This document shows positions 50,041 to 58,282 of a stretch of 64,000 nt of DNA, in pieces. Within the stretch, counting starts at the first letter, position 1, and each line of letters opens with the position of its first letter. A program made the translations under genes and the position numbers. Source of the DNA: Paenarthrobacter nicotinovorans (GTDB taxonomy: Bacteria; Actinomycetota; Actinomycetes; Actinomycetales; Micrococcaceae); the NCBI RefSeq assembly GCF_007670255.1, contig NZ_SZVS01000005.1, positions 248,001 through 312,000 of the forward strand, read 5' to 3'. Under the pieces are notes generated by a model, which worked only from the letters and a program-made list of their open reading frames with translations, had not been told where the DNA came from and made no database searches.

Positions 50041-51401
50041 GTCGCCGTGTCCGGAGCGACGAGGACCTCCAGGATGAAGTCTTTCTCCCGGTACAGCCCG
50101 TGGGTCGGCCACTGAAGAGTGGTCCGGGCCATAGCATGCACCGCCTCCGCGTCGAGCTGCCAGCCGGAGATCGGGTGCCGCCAATGGCACAGAAGCAGCG
50201 TGCCTCCGGGCCGGGTGGAGGTCTGGATCCGTTCAAGGAGTTCGTTGAGTTCGTCCGGTGAGAGGTAGTAACCGGTCTCGGACAACACAACGAGATCGAA
50301 GGTACCCTCAGGCCACTCATGTGGCACGGTGAGATGGCGGAACCTGGCCGAAGGGTGTCCGGGGAGGCGTTTGCGGGCTTCTTCCAAGGCCGTGCTGCTG
50401 GCATCGACGCCGAGGAAAGTCCGGCAGCGTTCCGCGAGCTCCTGGCTCAGTGTGCCGATGGAACAGCCCAGTTCCAAGCCCGATTCATAGGATTCCCCGG
50501 GCAAAGCGGCCAGGGTCAGTGCGCGCTTCCGCCGTTCGTACCAGCTGGTGGTGTACCTCCAGGGGTCTGCCTCCCTGGAGTGGACCTCATCGAAAATCCG
50601 CTCCGCATCCTTGGCGCTGTTGTTGCCAGCCGTGGAAGGGTGCCACACGAAGGTCTCCCACGACCTGCCGAAGTGCTCCAGGAAGGTGCTTGAAAGCAGG
50701 GTCTCATCGCCGGGCTCTGCAGACAGGGGTTCCGTTTGTGAGGCGTGGGCGCTCATGGCGATGGCTTTGGCCTCCTGCTCGGCGGCCGAGAGCGGTACCC
50801 GGACCCACTCACGCCACGATCCGTCGTCCGGGCCCGCCCACAGCCAGTACCAGATGGGGTATTCCAGCAAGCCGTGGCCGCCGGTTGTGGCGACCTCCGC
50901 AGCCGTCGAGCCAAGGGTGTCGTGGTCGGTGTGTCCGTCCGAACGGTAGGGGGCAATGATGGCCACGTTTTCCGCCGGCCGCCCTGATGATGAAATGACC
51001 TCCCGCACCGCGGCCGAGATCCGGTCCGCGTTGGCTGCCAGTTGTCCGTCCGGCAGTTCCAAAAACCGCCAGTCCGCGCTGGGAGCCAGCCCGGACACGG
51101 CCGCGTCGAACTCTGTGAGCCTGACAGCGGCAAGCTGCTCCGCCGTCGTCGTGGGCGATTCCGGGTGCGACGCCTCCCCGGCAGTGCAGAGCACGAATCT
51201 CACGTCCGCGCCCGCAGCGTGCAGTTTGGCGACCAAGCCGCCCGCGCCGAGGGTTTCATCGTCCGGATGCGCCGCGAGCACTACGAACGTCATGCCCGCG
51301 AGTTCGTCATGGTCCAAGGCGAGCTCGGGGAGGGCGGCGACGCCGCTGCGCGCCCAATCGGCCTCGGCGGTGCCGGCATCGGCGTGCGTAAAGGTCACCA
51401 A
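50037..51401 (-). CDS. PIG-L deacetylase fused to SAM methyltransferase
   Basis: 454 aa. N-terminal LmbE/PIG-L domain with the zinc motif AAHPDDETLGAGG and the second ligand region YRSDGHTDHDTLG. C-terminal class I methyltransferase (about 290-454) with LELGCSIGTLS, FLGVDASS and FDLVVLSETGYYL, similar to NodS-type methyltransferases. It may N-deacetylate an N-acetylglucosamine-type sugar and methylate the product. Starts within the upstream acyl-CoA-dehydrogenase-like gene and overlaps the glycosyltransferase by 4 bp. Confidence 0.9.
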   Translation of the reverse strand: MVTFTHADAGTAEADWARSGVAALPELALDHDELAGMTFVVLAAHPDDETLGAGGLVAKLHAAGADVRFVLCTAGEASHPESPTTTAEQLAAVRLTEFDAAVSGLAPSADWRFLELPDGQLAANADRISAAVREVISSSGRPAENVAIIAPYRSDGHTDHDTLGSTAAEVATTGGHGLLEYPIWYWLWAGPDDGSWREWVRVPLSAAEQEAKAIAMSAHASQTEPLSAEPGDETLLSSTFLEHFGRSWETFVWHPSTAGNNSAKDAERIFDEVHSREADPWRYTTSWYERRKRALTLAALPGESYESGLELGCSIGTLSQELAERCRTFLGVDASSTALEEARKRLPGHPSARFRHLTVPHEWPEGTFDLVVLSETGYYLSPDELNELLERIQTSTRPGGTLLLCHWRHPISGWQLDAEAVHAMARTTLQWPTHGLYREKDFILEVLVAPDTAT

Positions 51402-52504
51402 CTACGGTCCCCCTTCAGCGTCAAGGCGCCCAGCTGGGCGTCGTCGCGCATGGCATGGTGCTGCCGGATGTACAAGGACAGGTCCGCCATGCGCTTTCCG
51501 TAGGCCTCATCGAACGCCAGCGGGCCGGGGCCCAGGTTCTGCGTCACCAAGGTTTGGACGCGCTCGACGGCGGCCGCTACAGTTCCGCGGACACGCAGGG
51601 CATCGCTCCAGGGGCTTGGGTTGTCATGGGTGGCGTCGTCGGGATCGGCCTCGGCGTCGGGCTCGACGGCGTACGCCTCGCCGGCGTCGATGCGTTCGGC
51701 TGTCTGGGCGAGGTAGCCGATGACTCCGCTGATGGTGCGGTCGATGTCTCCCAAAGCGGCCAACGCAATCTGGTCCGGTTCGCGGCCACTGGCTGCGGCT
51801 TTCGTGAGTGCCGTGGCGAAGTCCCTTGCTATTGCGACAGCGCCGCCCAGCCAGCATGCGGCCACTCCCATGCCACCCCATGCGAATCCGGAGCGCTTGA
51901 AGTACCAATCATCGCCGCCGACGGGGATGGCCGGAACGTTGTCGAAGTGAACTGTTCCGCTGGGGATTTCCTGCAGGCCGCGGCTTGTCCAGGCAGGGGT
52001 CTCTGCCGTCACACCAGGGTTCTTCAGGTTCACAGCGAACGCGGCCCGTGCGCCGTTGTCCGGAAGGTGCGCTGTGATGAGGGCGCCGTCCAAGTACTGG
52101 GCCAGCGAGCACCATGGTTTGGAGCCGCTGAGGACAAAGCTGCCGTTTGCGGTCCCCTTGGCTTCGAGTTTCATCCCCGGACCCTCGGCGGCGAAGACTC
52201 CCCATGCACCTACGGTGTCGGTTTCGACGCCGGACTGGGACAGGATCGCGAGGGCATCCAAGTGGGGCTCAAGGACCCGCCCCGCGGCCACATCCACCGC
52301 CGTTACTGAGGCGAGGAGTTCCCATAGCTTGGCCGTGTTGCCTTCGCCGGGCATGGGAGCTGTTTGCCCAACGTCCTTTGCGATGCTGAGCAACGCCGGA
52401 ACATCACCCACTGCGGCGTGCACTTGGTGGAGCAACGGCTCCAGGGCTTGGAGCTGTACAGGGACCGAGCTGATGTGTACGGGCTGGGGGTCGGGTGCGC
52501 TCAT
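51395..52504 (-). CDS. acyl-CoA dehydrogenase-like flavoprotein
   Basis: 369 aa. FAAEGPGMKLEAKGTANGSF and VLSGSKPWCSLAQYLDGALI fit the middle beta domain of acyl-CoA dehydrogenases, and GFAWGGMGVAACWLGGAVAI the C-terminal helical domain. It is shorter than most, and a catalytic Glu is not obvious. First gene of the cassette with the PIG-L/methyltransferase and GT2. Possibly oxidises a lipid or amine precursor. A 14-bp palindrome overlaps its likely promoter. Confidence 0.78.
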   Translation of the reverse strand: MSAPDPQPVHISSVPVQLQALEPLLHQVHAAVGDVPALLSIAKDVGQTAPMPGEGNTAKLWELLASVTAVDVAAGRVLEPHLDALAILSQSGVETDTVGAWGVFAAEGPGMKLEAKGTANGSFVLSGSKPWCSLAQYLDGALITAHLPDNGARAAFAVNLKNPGVTAETPAWTSRGLQEIPSGTVHFDNVPAIPVGGDDWYFKRSGFAWGGMGVAACWLGGAVAIARDFATALTKAAASGREPDQIALAALGDIDRTISGVIGYLAQTAERIDAGEAYAVEPDAEADPDDATHDNPSPWSDALRVRGTVAAAVERVQTLVTQNLGPGPLAFDEAYGKRMADLSLYIRQHHAMRDDAQLGALTLKGDRSW

Positions 52505-52518
52505 GGACCCAGCCTATT

Positions 52519-52532
52519 CTAAGGACCCTTAG
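52519..52532. promoter_or_regulatory. palindrome CTAAGG-AC-CCTTAG over a probable -10
   Basis: A perfect 6-bp-arm palindrome lies 15-28 bp before the start at 52504. On the minus strand it overlaps TAGAAT, a likely -10. Candidate operator; no regulator gene is next to it. Confidence 0.45.
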
Positions 52533-52552
52533 TTTAGCTGCGGGCGGAAAAG

Positions 52553-52583
52553 GAACGACGGCGGGAGGTGCCCGCCGTCGTTC
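52553..52583. terminator. 13-bp perfect terminator hairpin
   Basis: GAACGACGGCGGG (52553-52565) and CCCGCCGTCGTTC (52571-52583) lie 22 bp after the stop of the beta-propeller gene on the minus strand. Confidence 0.88.
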
Positions 52584-52604
52584 GCTTGCTTTTGTCTTCG
52601 CTTG

Positions 52605-54752
52605 CTAGATGATCAGGTTCATGGTGTTCCAGCCGGACCCCACCATGCCGCGGGGGAGCCAGCCTCCTTGGCCGTTGCTGGGGTAGAGCCACAGGGCGCC
52701 GCCCGCGTCGCGAGCCAGGAGGTCCACGTTGCCGTCGCCGTTGAAGTCGCCGGGGCCGACGATCGCGGTCATGGCGTTCCAGCCGTAGCCTACTTGGGTT
52801 GGCCCATGGAAGCTGCTGTAAGTGTAGAGGTCATATCTGGCTACGGAACCGCTATAGAGGCGTAACGTACCGCCTGCGTCGGTAGCCAGGAGGTCCACGT
52901 TGCCGTCGCCGTCGAAGTCGCCTGACCCCACGAGTGCCGTCAATACTTGCCACCCGTTGCTTAGTCGGCTCCGTTCCAGCCAGCCGCCGGCTCCGCTCCC
53001 TGGGTATAGCCAGAGGTAGCCGTCGGGATCGCGTGCTACCAAATCCGCGGCACCATCCAGATTGAGGTCCCCGACTGCGGTTACTGCGCTCATCGAAGTC
53101 CATCCCTGACCGACTTGGACTCTTTGAAGCCAGCCGCCGCGCCCATTGCCGGGGTAGAGCCAAAGTATGCCGCTGCCGTCCTGCGCCAATAGATCGGCTC
53201 TTCCATCACCATTGAAGTCACCGGGGGCCACGATGGATGTCATCACATTCCATCCGACGCCCACGTGGAGCCGGGGGAGCCAGCCGCCGTTGCCCTGACC
53301 AGGATATAGCCAGAGATTTCCGTACCCATCGCGGGAAAGGACATCTGGGTTTCTGTCGCCCGTGAAGTCGTGCCTAATGTCGTCGGGTTTGACGGTGATG
53401 GTGAAAGGTGGACTCACGGCATCAGGCGCATACGTGTTTGTGACCGCTATACGAAAAGTGAAGATGCCGGCGGAGGTGGGGATCCCTGACAGGTATCCGT
53501 CCGGGTTCCAGGACTCCAGAGTAAGTCCTGGGGGGAGCTTGCCATCTGCGACCTTGAACTGCGGTGTCAGCGATCCGGTGGCCGTAAACCTGAATCTGTA
53601 CATTTCGCCGATCCGGCCGGTTGTCGGCGGAGCGCCGGATGTGATGGTTGGACTCACATTCTTGCCATTGATGACAGCCACGGAGCCACCCAGCACATCA
53701 GCGACATAGATCTTGTTGGTGGCTTCGTTGATCGCCAGATCTCGGGGTCCGCCGACTCCTGGTATTTTCCCCTCAGCGCCGGTTATGCCATCGAAGACAG
53801 ATACGTAGTTTCTTGCGCCACTGCTTGCATACACCTTATTTGTTGCCTCATTGACGGCAATATCTGCAAAATGGTTATATTCACTTAGAGGAAGATACTC
53901 AACGGAATTTGTTGCGCCATCGAGGGCTATGATGCTGTTGCCCGGCCAGTTGGTCACGTAGACGCGGTTCGTCTTACGATTCACTGCCATCCCGTGGATG
54001 GTCGTAGCCTCCACGGGAACTGTGGTGACCGTATTATTCTTTGCATCTATAGTAACAATTGAGTGCGTGCTGGCTTGGCTGACGTAGACCTTGTTTGTTG
54101 AGTCATTAACTACAACTAAGTCACCGCGGGCGCCGATGTCGATGTTGGAAACTTCGTTGGTTACTCCATCAATCACAGCGATTTCTGAATCCAAGAAACC
54201 TGTCACATATAGTTTGTTTGTGATCGAGTTCAGTGCCATCTTTGCGTTATCTGGTATGGTCAACGGCACGATCGTAGAGGAGTTGGTGGCACCGTCGATA
54301 ATCATCACACCGTCTCTGTACGCGATGTAGATTTTGTTTGTTGCTTCATTCACTTCCATGGAACTAGGCGACGTGCCAGATGCGAGTTCAGCGGTGATGT
54401 TGGTTGCACCGTCAATAACGCTCACGGAACCAATGCTTAAATGGGCCACATAAATCTTATTTGTTTTCTTGTTGACCGCTAGGTATCGGGGATAGTTGGC
54501 GACTGGGATGCTTGTGGTGGCTTTGGTCGTGAGGTCGACCTTCGTTATCGACCCGCCCTTCGGATCAAGTACGTAGGCGCTATTGGAAGCACTGTTGAAA
54601 ACCATCCCGCCGGTGTTAGGCGCCGTTATTCGCTCTGACACGATGTCTGCCTGGGCTGGCTCGGCTGCGACGCCTACGAGGACCGTCGCCATCGTGATCA
54701 AGGCCAGGAATCCGGCAGCAAGACGCCTCCCCGCGCCCCCAGCAAAAGTCAT
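52605..54752 (-). CDS. secreted YVTN beta-propeller / FG-GAP repeat protein
   Basis: 715 aa from ATG 54752 (AGGG 7 nt upstream). The signal peptide ends near AQA-DI (about 36). Residues ~40-370 contain about eight ~42-residue YVTN-type repeats (NxxTNKxYVxxxxxxxVxVIDG), likely one propeller. A putative Ig-like domain (~375-470, YRFRFTATGSLTPQFKVADG) follows, then five ~50-residue FG-GAP/VCBS repeats with DFNGDGxxDLLA calcium motifs and LWLYPGNGxGGW. It is probably an extracellular adhesion or polymer-binding protein. The propeller part is clearly lower in GC than its neighbours, which suggests transfer. Confidence 0.88.
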   Translation of the reverse strand: MTFAGGAGRRLAAGFLALITMATVLVGVAAEPAQADIVSERITAPNTGGMVFNSASNSAYVLDPKGGSITKVDLTTKATTSIPVANYPRYLAVNKKTNKIYVAHLSIGSVSVIDGATNITAELASGTSPSSMEVNEATNKIYIAYRDGVMIIDGATNSSTIVPLTIPDNAKMALNSITNKLYVTGFLDSEIAVIDGVTNEVSNIDIGARGDLVVVNDSTNKVYVSQASTHSIVTIDAKNNTVTTVPVEATTIHGMAVNRKTNRVYVTNWPGNSIIALDGATNSVEYLPLSEYNHFADIAVNEATNKVYASSGARNYVSVFDGITGAEGKIPGVGGPRDLAINEATNKIYVADVLGGSVAVINGKNVSPTITSGAPPTTGRIGEMYRFRFTATGSLTPQFKVADGKLPPGLTLESWNPDGYLSGIPTSAGIFTFRIAVTNTYAPDAVSPPFTITVKPDDIRHDFTGDRNPDVLSRDGYGNLWLYPGQGNGGWLPRLHVGVGWNVMTSIVAPGDFNGDGRADLLAQDGSGILWLYPGNGRGGWLQRVQVGQGWTSMSAVTAVGDLNLDGAADLVARDPDGYLWLYPGSGAGGWLERSRLSNGWQVLTALVGSGDFDGDGNVDLLATDAGGTLRLYSGSVARYDLYTYSSFHGPTQVGYGWNAMTAIVGPGDFNGDGNVDLLARDAGGALWLYPSNGQGGWLPRGMVGSGWNTMNLII

Positions 54753-54962
54753 CAATGTACCCTGAGCAGCCAATGCTCAACCCCCCAAAATCCGGTGCGC
54801 GACTATCGCGTCAACCAGCGAAGCTTACAGCCAACTATCAGGAAAATGTGATGCGGGACGCATTGTGTCCGTCGGGGGCTCAAAGGCCGACAGCCCCCAA
54901 CGAGCCCACCCCCCGCAAAAGTTCCCCTTTGTCGCCACATGACACCGCATCTTCACAACTTT

Positions 54963-55001
54963 TGTCATGCGAGTCACATCTGCTTGTCACTGGGCATGAC
55001 A
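54963..55001. promoter_or_regulatory. inverted repeat upstream of SulP-carbonic anhydrase gene
   Basis: TGTCATG (54963-54969) and CATGACA (54995-55001) flank 25 bp, about 45 bp before the start at 55047. A possible operator; the rest of the 294-bp gap (54753-55046) shows no gene. Confidence 0.3.
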
Positions 55002-55046
55002 GATTCCGTAGCTTGGAAGGGTCAGATCCCGAGCCAGGAGAACCCA

Positions 55047-57350
55047 ATGCCCCAATCCAACGAATCCGCCACCATCCCCGCCGACTCCCACAGCCCGCCG
55101 GGACCGGAAACCAGCAAGCCCAGCACTGGAAAGCCCAGCTTCCTCAGCAACCTCGGCGCCGACCTCCCCGCATCGCTGGTGGTCTTCCTCGTAGCCCTCC
55201 CGCTGTCCCTGGGTATCGCCGCCGCCTCCGGAGCGCCCATCATGGCTGGCCTCATTGCCGCGGCCGTGGGCGGAATTGTCGCCGGCAGCCTTGGGGGCTC
55301 CCCACTTCAGGTGAGCGGCCCCGCCGCGGGGCTGACCGTCGTCGTCGCCGGTCTGGTTGCCGAGTTCGGCTGGCAGGTGACGTGCGCCATCACGGTGGGT
55401 GCCGGCGTCGTGCAGTTGCTCATGGGTGTCAGCCGTATCGGCCGTGCCGCGCTGGCAGTGTCGCCGGTGGTGGTCAAGGCCATGCTCGCGGGCATCGGAA
55501 TCACCATCATTTTGCAGCAACTCCATGTGCTGCTCGGCGGGCAAGCCGCAGGGTCCGCCGTCGAAAACCTCACCGCGCTCCCTGCCGCCGTCACCAACGT
55601 CGAGCTGCACTCGGCGCTGTTGGGGCTTGCCGTCGTCGCGATCCTGCTGTCTTGGAAGTTCCTTCCCGCCGCGGTGCGAAAAGTGCCAGGGCCGCTTGCC
55701 GCCGTCGTTGCCGTCACGGCGCTGTCCGTTGCAGTGGCGCCGGGCGTGGAGCGGATCAGCTTCAGCGGTTCGATTTTCGACGCCGTCGCCCTCCCCAGCC
55801 TGCCCGACGGTAACTGGCGCGCCGCCGCCATGGCCGTCATCACCGTGGCGCTGATTGCCAGCATCGAGTCCCTGCTCTCCGCTGTCGCCGTCGACAAGAT
55901 GCATGGCGGGATCCGCACCAACCTCAACCGCGAACTCGTCGGCCAAGGCTCGGCGAACATGGTCTCCGGCATGCTCGGTGGCCTGCCAGTGACCGGCGTG
56001 ATCGTCCGCAGCGCCACCAACGTTGAAGCCGGCGCGAAGAGCCGGACATCCGCCATCCTGCACGGCGTGTGGGTCCTGGTGTTCTCCGCCTTGTTCGCGG
56101 GCCTCATCCAGCTGATACCGCTGTCCGTCCTGGCAGGTTTGCTGTTGGTGATCGGCGCGAAGCTCATCAAGGTGGCCGACATCCGCACCAGTCTTCGCAC
56201 CGGTGATCTGCTGGTCTATGCCGTCACCGTGGTCTGCGTTGTGGTCCTGAATCTGCTGGAGGGGGTCATCATTGGCCTGGCCCTCGCCGCGTTGTGCGTG
56301 CTGTGGAGGGTGCTCCGGGCGCAGATCCAGGCGCACGCCCCAGCCGGGACCGGCCTGCCGTGGCGGGTGACCATCGCCGGCTCGTGCAGCTTCTTCGCGC
56401 TGCCCCGGCTCAACCGGGTCCTCCACTCCGTTCCCGAAGGCCAGGACGCCGTGGTGGAACTCAACGCCGACTACCTCGACCACGCTTTCCGCGAATCCCT
56501 GGTGGCCTGGGAGAAACAGCAGCGGAACAGCGGCGCGACCGTGGTGGTGGAGGAACACGGCACCACCGCCTTCACCGACGCAGAGGACAACACGCCGCAG
56601 CGCCAGGAACCGCGCGAATTTCCGCTTCCCCCGCGCACGACGTGGCAGGCGGCGGACGCGGCAGCCCAGAGGAACAACGACGACGGCGACCCCCACCCGC
56701 CGCTGCGGTCCATCCTCCTGGGCATCGACAAATACCATCGCCGGCACGCAGACAAGGTCCGGCCGTTGGTACAGGACCTCACCGAGGGACAAAATCCTGA
56801 CACCTTGTTCGTGGCCTGCGTCGATTCACGCGTGAATCCCAACCTGATCACCAGCAGCGGCCCCGGCGATCTGCTCACGCTGCGGAACATTGGCAACGTA
56901 GTGTGCAGCGATGACCACGACGCTTCGATCGACTCAACGCTGGCCTTCGCGGTGAAGGCCTTGTCCGTGGACTCGATCGTCGTTTGTGGCCACTCCAATT
57001 GCGGAGCCATGAAAGCTGTGATCGCGGATGCCGAGGGTTCGGATGCTGGATTGGGGCGCGGGTTCGATACCTGGCTTGAGCACGCACGGCCCAGCTATCA
57101 GGCGCTCCTTGCCGGACACCCCGTAGCCCGTGCCGCCGAAGTCGAGGGCTTCAGCCGCCTGGATCAGTTGAGCATGGTGAATGTGGCCATCCAGCTGGGT
57201 AAGTTGTCCGAGCACCCCGTCACGGGACCCGCATTGGCGTCAGGGCAGGTGCAGGCAACGGGGCTGTTCTACGACATCTGCACGGCCCGCGTGGTCCTGG
57301 TAACGCCCGAGGGAATCGAGCAGTTGGACCCGAGCATGGCCGTCCGCTAA
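55047..57350 (+). CDS. SulP-type anion transporter fused to beta-carbonic anhydrase
   Basis: 767 aa; ATG 55047 is preceded by AGGAG. N-terminal SulP/SLC26 permease (about 30-450; LSLGIAAASGAPIMAGLIAA; GSPLQVSGPAAGLTVVVAGL) is followed by a STAS-like stretch (VTIAGSCSFFALPRLNRVL). The C-terminal ~200 residues are a beta-carbonic anhydrase with CVDSRVNP (zinc Cys and the Asp-Arg dyad) and VVCGHSNCGAM (zinc His and Cys). The fusion implies bicarbonate uptake or export coupled to CO2 hydration at the membrane. Confidence 0.95.
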   Translation: MPQSNESATIPADSHSPPGPETSKPSTGKPSFLSNLGADLPASLVVFLVALPLSLGIAAASGAPIMAGLIAAAVGGIVAGSLGGSPLQVSGPAAGLTVVVAGLVAEFGWQVTCAITVGAGVVQLLMGVSRIGRAALAVSPVVVKAMLAGIGITIILQQLHVLLGGQAAGSAVENLTALPAAVTNVELHSALLGLAVVAILLSWKFLPAAVRKVPGPLAAVVAVTALSVAVAPGVERISFSGSIFDAVALPSLPDGNWRAAAMAVITVALIASIESLLSAVAVDKMHGGIRTNLNRELVGQGSANMVSGMLGGLPVTGVIVRSATNVEAGAKSRTSAILHGVWVLVFSALFAGLIQLIPLSVLAGLLLVIGAKLIKVADIRTSLRTGDLLVYAVTVVCVVVLNLLEGVIIGLALAALCVLWRVLRAQIQAHAPAGTGLPWRVTIAGSCSFFALPRLNRVLHSVPEGQDAVVELNADYLDHAFRESLVAWEKQQRNSGATVVVEEHGTTAFTDAEDNTPQRQEPREFPLPPRTTWQAADAAAQRNNDDGDPHPPLRSILLGIDKYHRRHADKVRPLVQDLTEGQNPDTLFVACVDSRVNPNLITSSGPGDLLTLRNIGNVVCSDDHDASIDSTLAFAVKALSVDSIVVCGHSNCGAMKAVIADAEGSDAGLGRGFDTWLEHARPSYQALLAGHPVARAAEVEGFSRLDQLSMVNVAIQLGKLSEHPVTGPALASGQVQATGLFYDICTARVVLVTPEGIEQLDPSMAVR

Positions 57351-57380
57351 GTCAGGCGCGGCCGAGCCCGGCCGGCCCGC

Positions 57381-57474
57381 GCCGCCGCCACCCACTTTGG
57401 GCCGCGAAACTGCCCCGACGCGCCGTACCCACGGCGTGTCGGGGCAGTTTCGTGCCAAAGCAGGTGGTGGCGGC
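57381..57474. terminator. double palindrome terminator (element copy 4?)
   Basis: Outer arms 57381-57400 and 57455-57474 pair at 17 of 20 positions and contain CACTTTGG/CCAAAG. The inner hairpin 57405-57426 / 57431-57452 pairs at 21 of 22 with a 4-nt loop. It follows the SulP-carbonic anhydrase stop by 30 bp. The nested layout resembles the palindromic elements at 18693 and 48492. Confidence 0.8.
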
Positions 57475-57606
57475 ACACGCTTCGCCCAGTGGTTTCAATC
57501 ACGCCGCCGTGGGTACGGGATTAACCATTGAAAGGTGCGGAATACTGGACGTAGAACCACGAATTCCGGCAGACGAGGGCTGCCGTTCGAGGAGGTGGCC
57601 CACACA

Positions 57607-58203
57607 GTGAATGACGGGAACAACGCTTTCAGGCGGAGGCTCGAACGCGGGGCGGAACTTCGTGCCGTTCGCGGCTGGGGCGGCAACGCGCAGGAAGACG
57701 CCGAGCTCGAAGCCGCGGAGGCTGAGGAACGCGAGAAACGCCGGAAGGTCGATGACGCCGCCCGCGTTGAATACCTGATCCGCGATGCCATGAACCAAGG
57801 GAAATTCGACAACCTGAAGTACGCGGGCAAACCGATTCCCGGGCTCGGCGAGCACTACGATCCTGACTGGTGGGTCAAGGGCCTCATCCAGCGTGAACGC
57901 CTGAGCGGGATCGGCCCTCCAGCCATCCTGCTGCGGATTGAAGACGCCGAACTCGACGAAAAGCTGGACCAGCAATACACCGAAAAACAGGTCCGGGACA
58001 TCCTGGAAGACTTCAACAAGAGGGTCATCGAAGCCAGGCGTCAGTTGCAGGGCGGCCCTCCGGTGATCACAAAGCTCCGGGACGTGGACTCGGAGGTTGA
58101 GCGGTGGCGGCAGCGCAGAGCGGCCTCAGCACCAGCGGAACCGGAACCCGCTCCGGACATCAAACGCACGTGGTGGCAGCGCCTGTGGAACGGCTCCGGC
58201 TGA
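57607..58203 (+). CDS. DUF1992 (DnaJ homologue C28-like) protein
   Basis: 198 aa if started at GTG 57607, behind GAGGAGG with an 11-nt gap. The core VEYLIRDAMNQGKFDNLKYA followed by GKPIPGLGEHYDPDWWVKGL and RERLSGIGPPAILLR is the DUF1992 consensus. The C-terminal part is helical and basic, ending with a Pro-rich linker and TWWQRLW. It has no J domain despite the family name. Function unknown. Confidence 0.88.
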   Translation: MNDGNNAFRRRLERGAELRAVRGWGGNAQEDAELEAAEAEEREKRRKVDDAARVEYLIRDAMNQGKFDNLKYAGKPIPGLGEHYDPDWWVKGLIQRERLSGIGPPAILLRIEDAELDEKLDQQYTEKQVRDILEDFNKRVIEARRQLQGGPPVITKLRDVDSEVERWRQRRAASAPAEPEPAPDIKRTWWQRLWNGSG

Positions 58204-58223
58204 TCCAACTGGTTCGCGCACAA

Positions 58224-58265
58224 CAGCAGCCGACGGCGGAACCCGGGTCCCGCCGTCGGCTGCTG
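58224..58265. terminator. 16-bp perfect bidirectional terminator
   Basis: CAGCAGCCGACGGCGG (58224-58239) pairs completely with 58250-58265 around a 10-nt loop, followed by TTTA. It lies between the convergent DUF1992 and amtB genes. Confidence 0.9.
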
Positions 58266-58282
58266 TTTAGGTTGTGGTGGCG

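Noticed and set aside
54755..55813. 352-codon open frame overlapping the start of the SulP gene
   Set aside because: Arg/Pro-rich translation in a shifted frame of the SulP coding sequence, no domain features.
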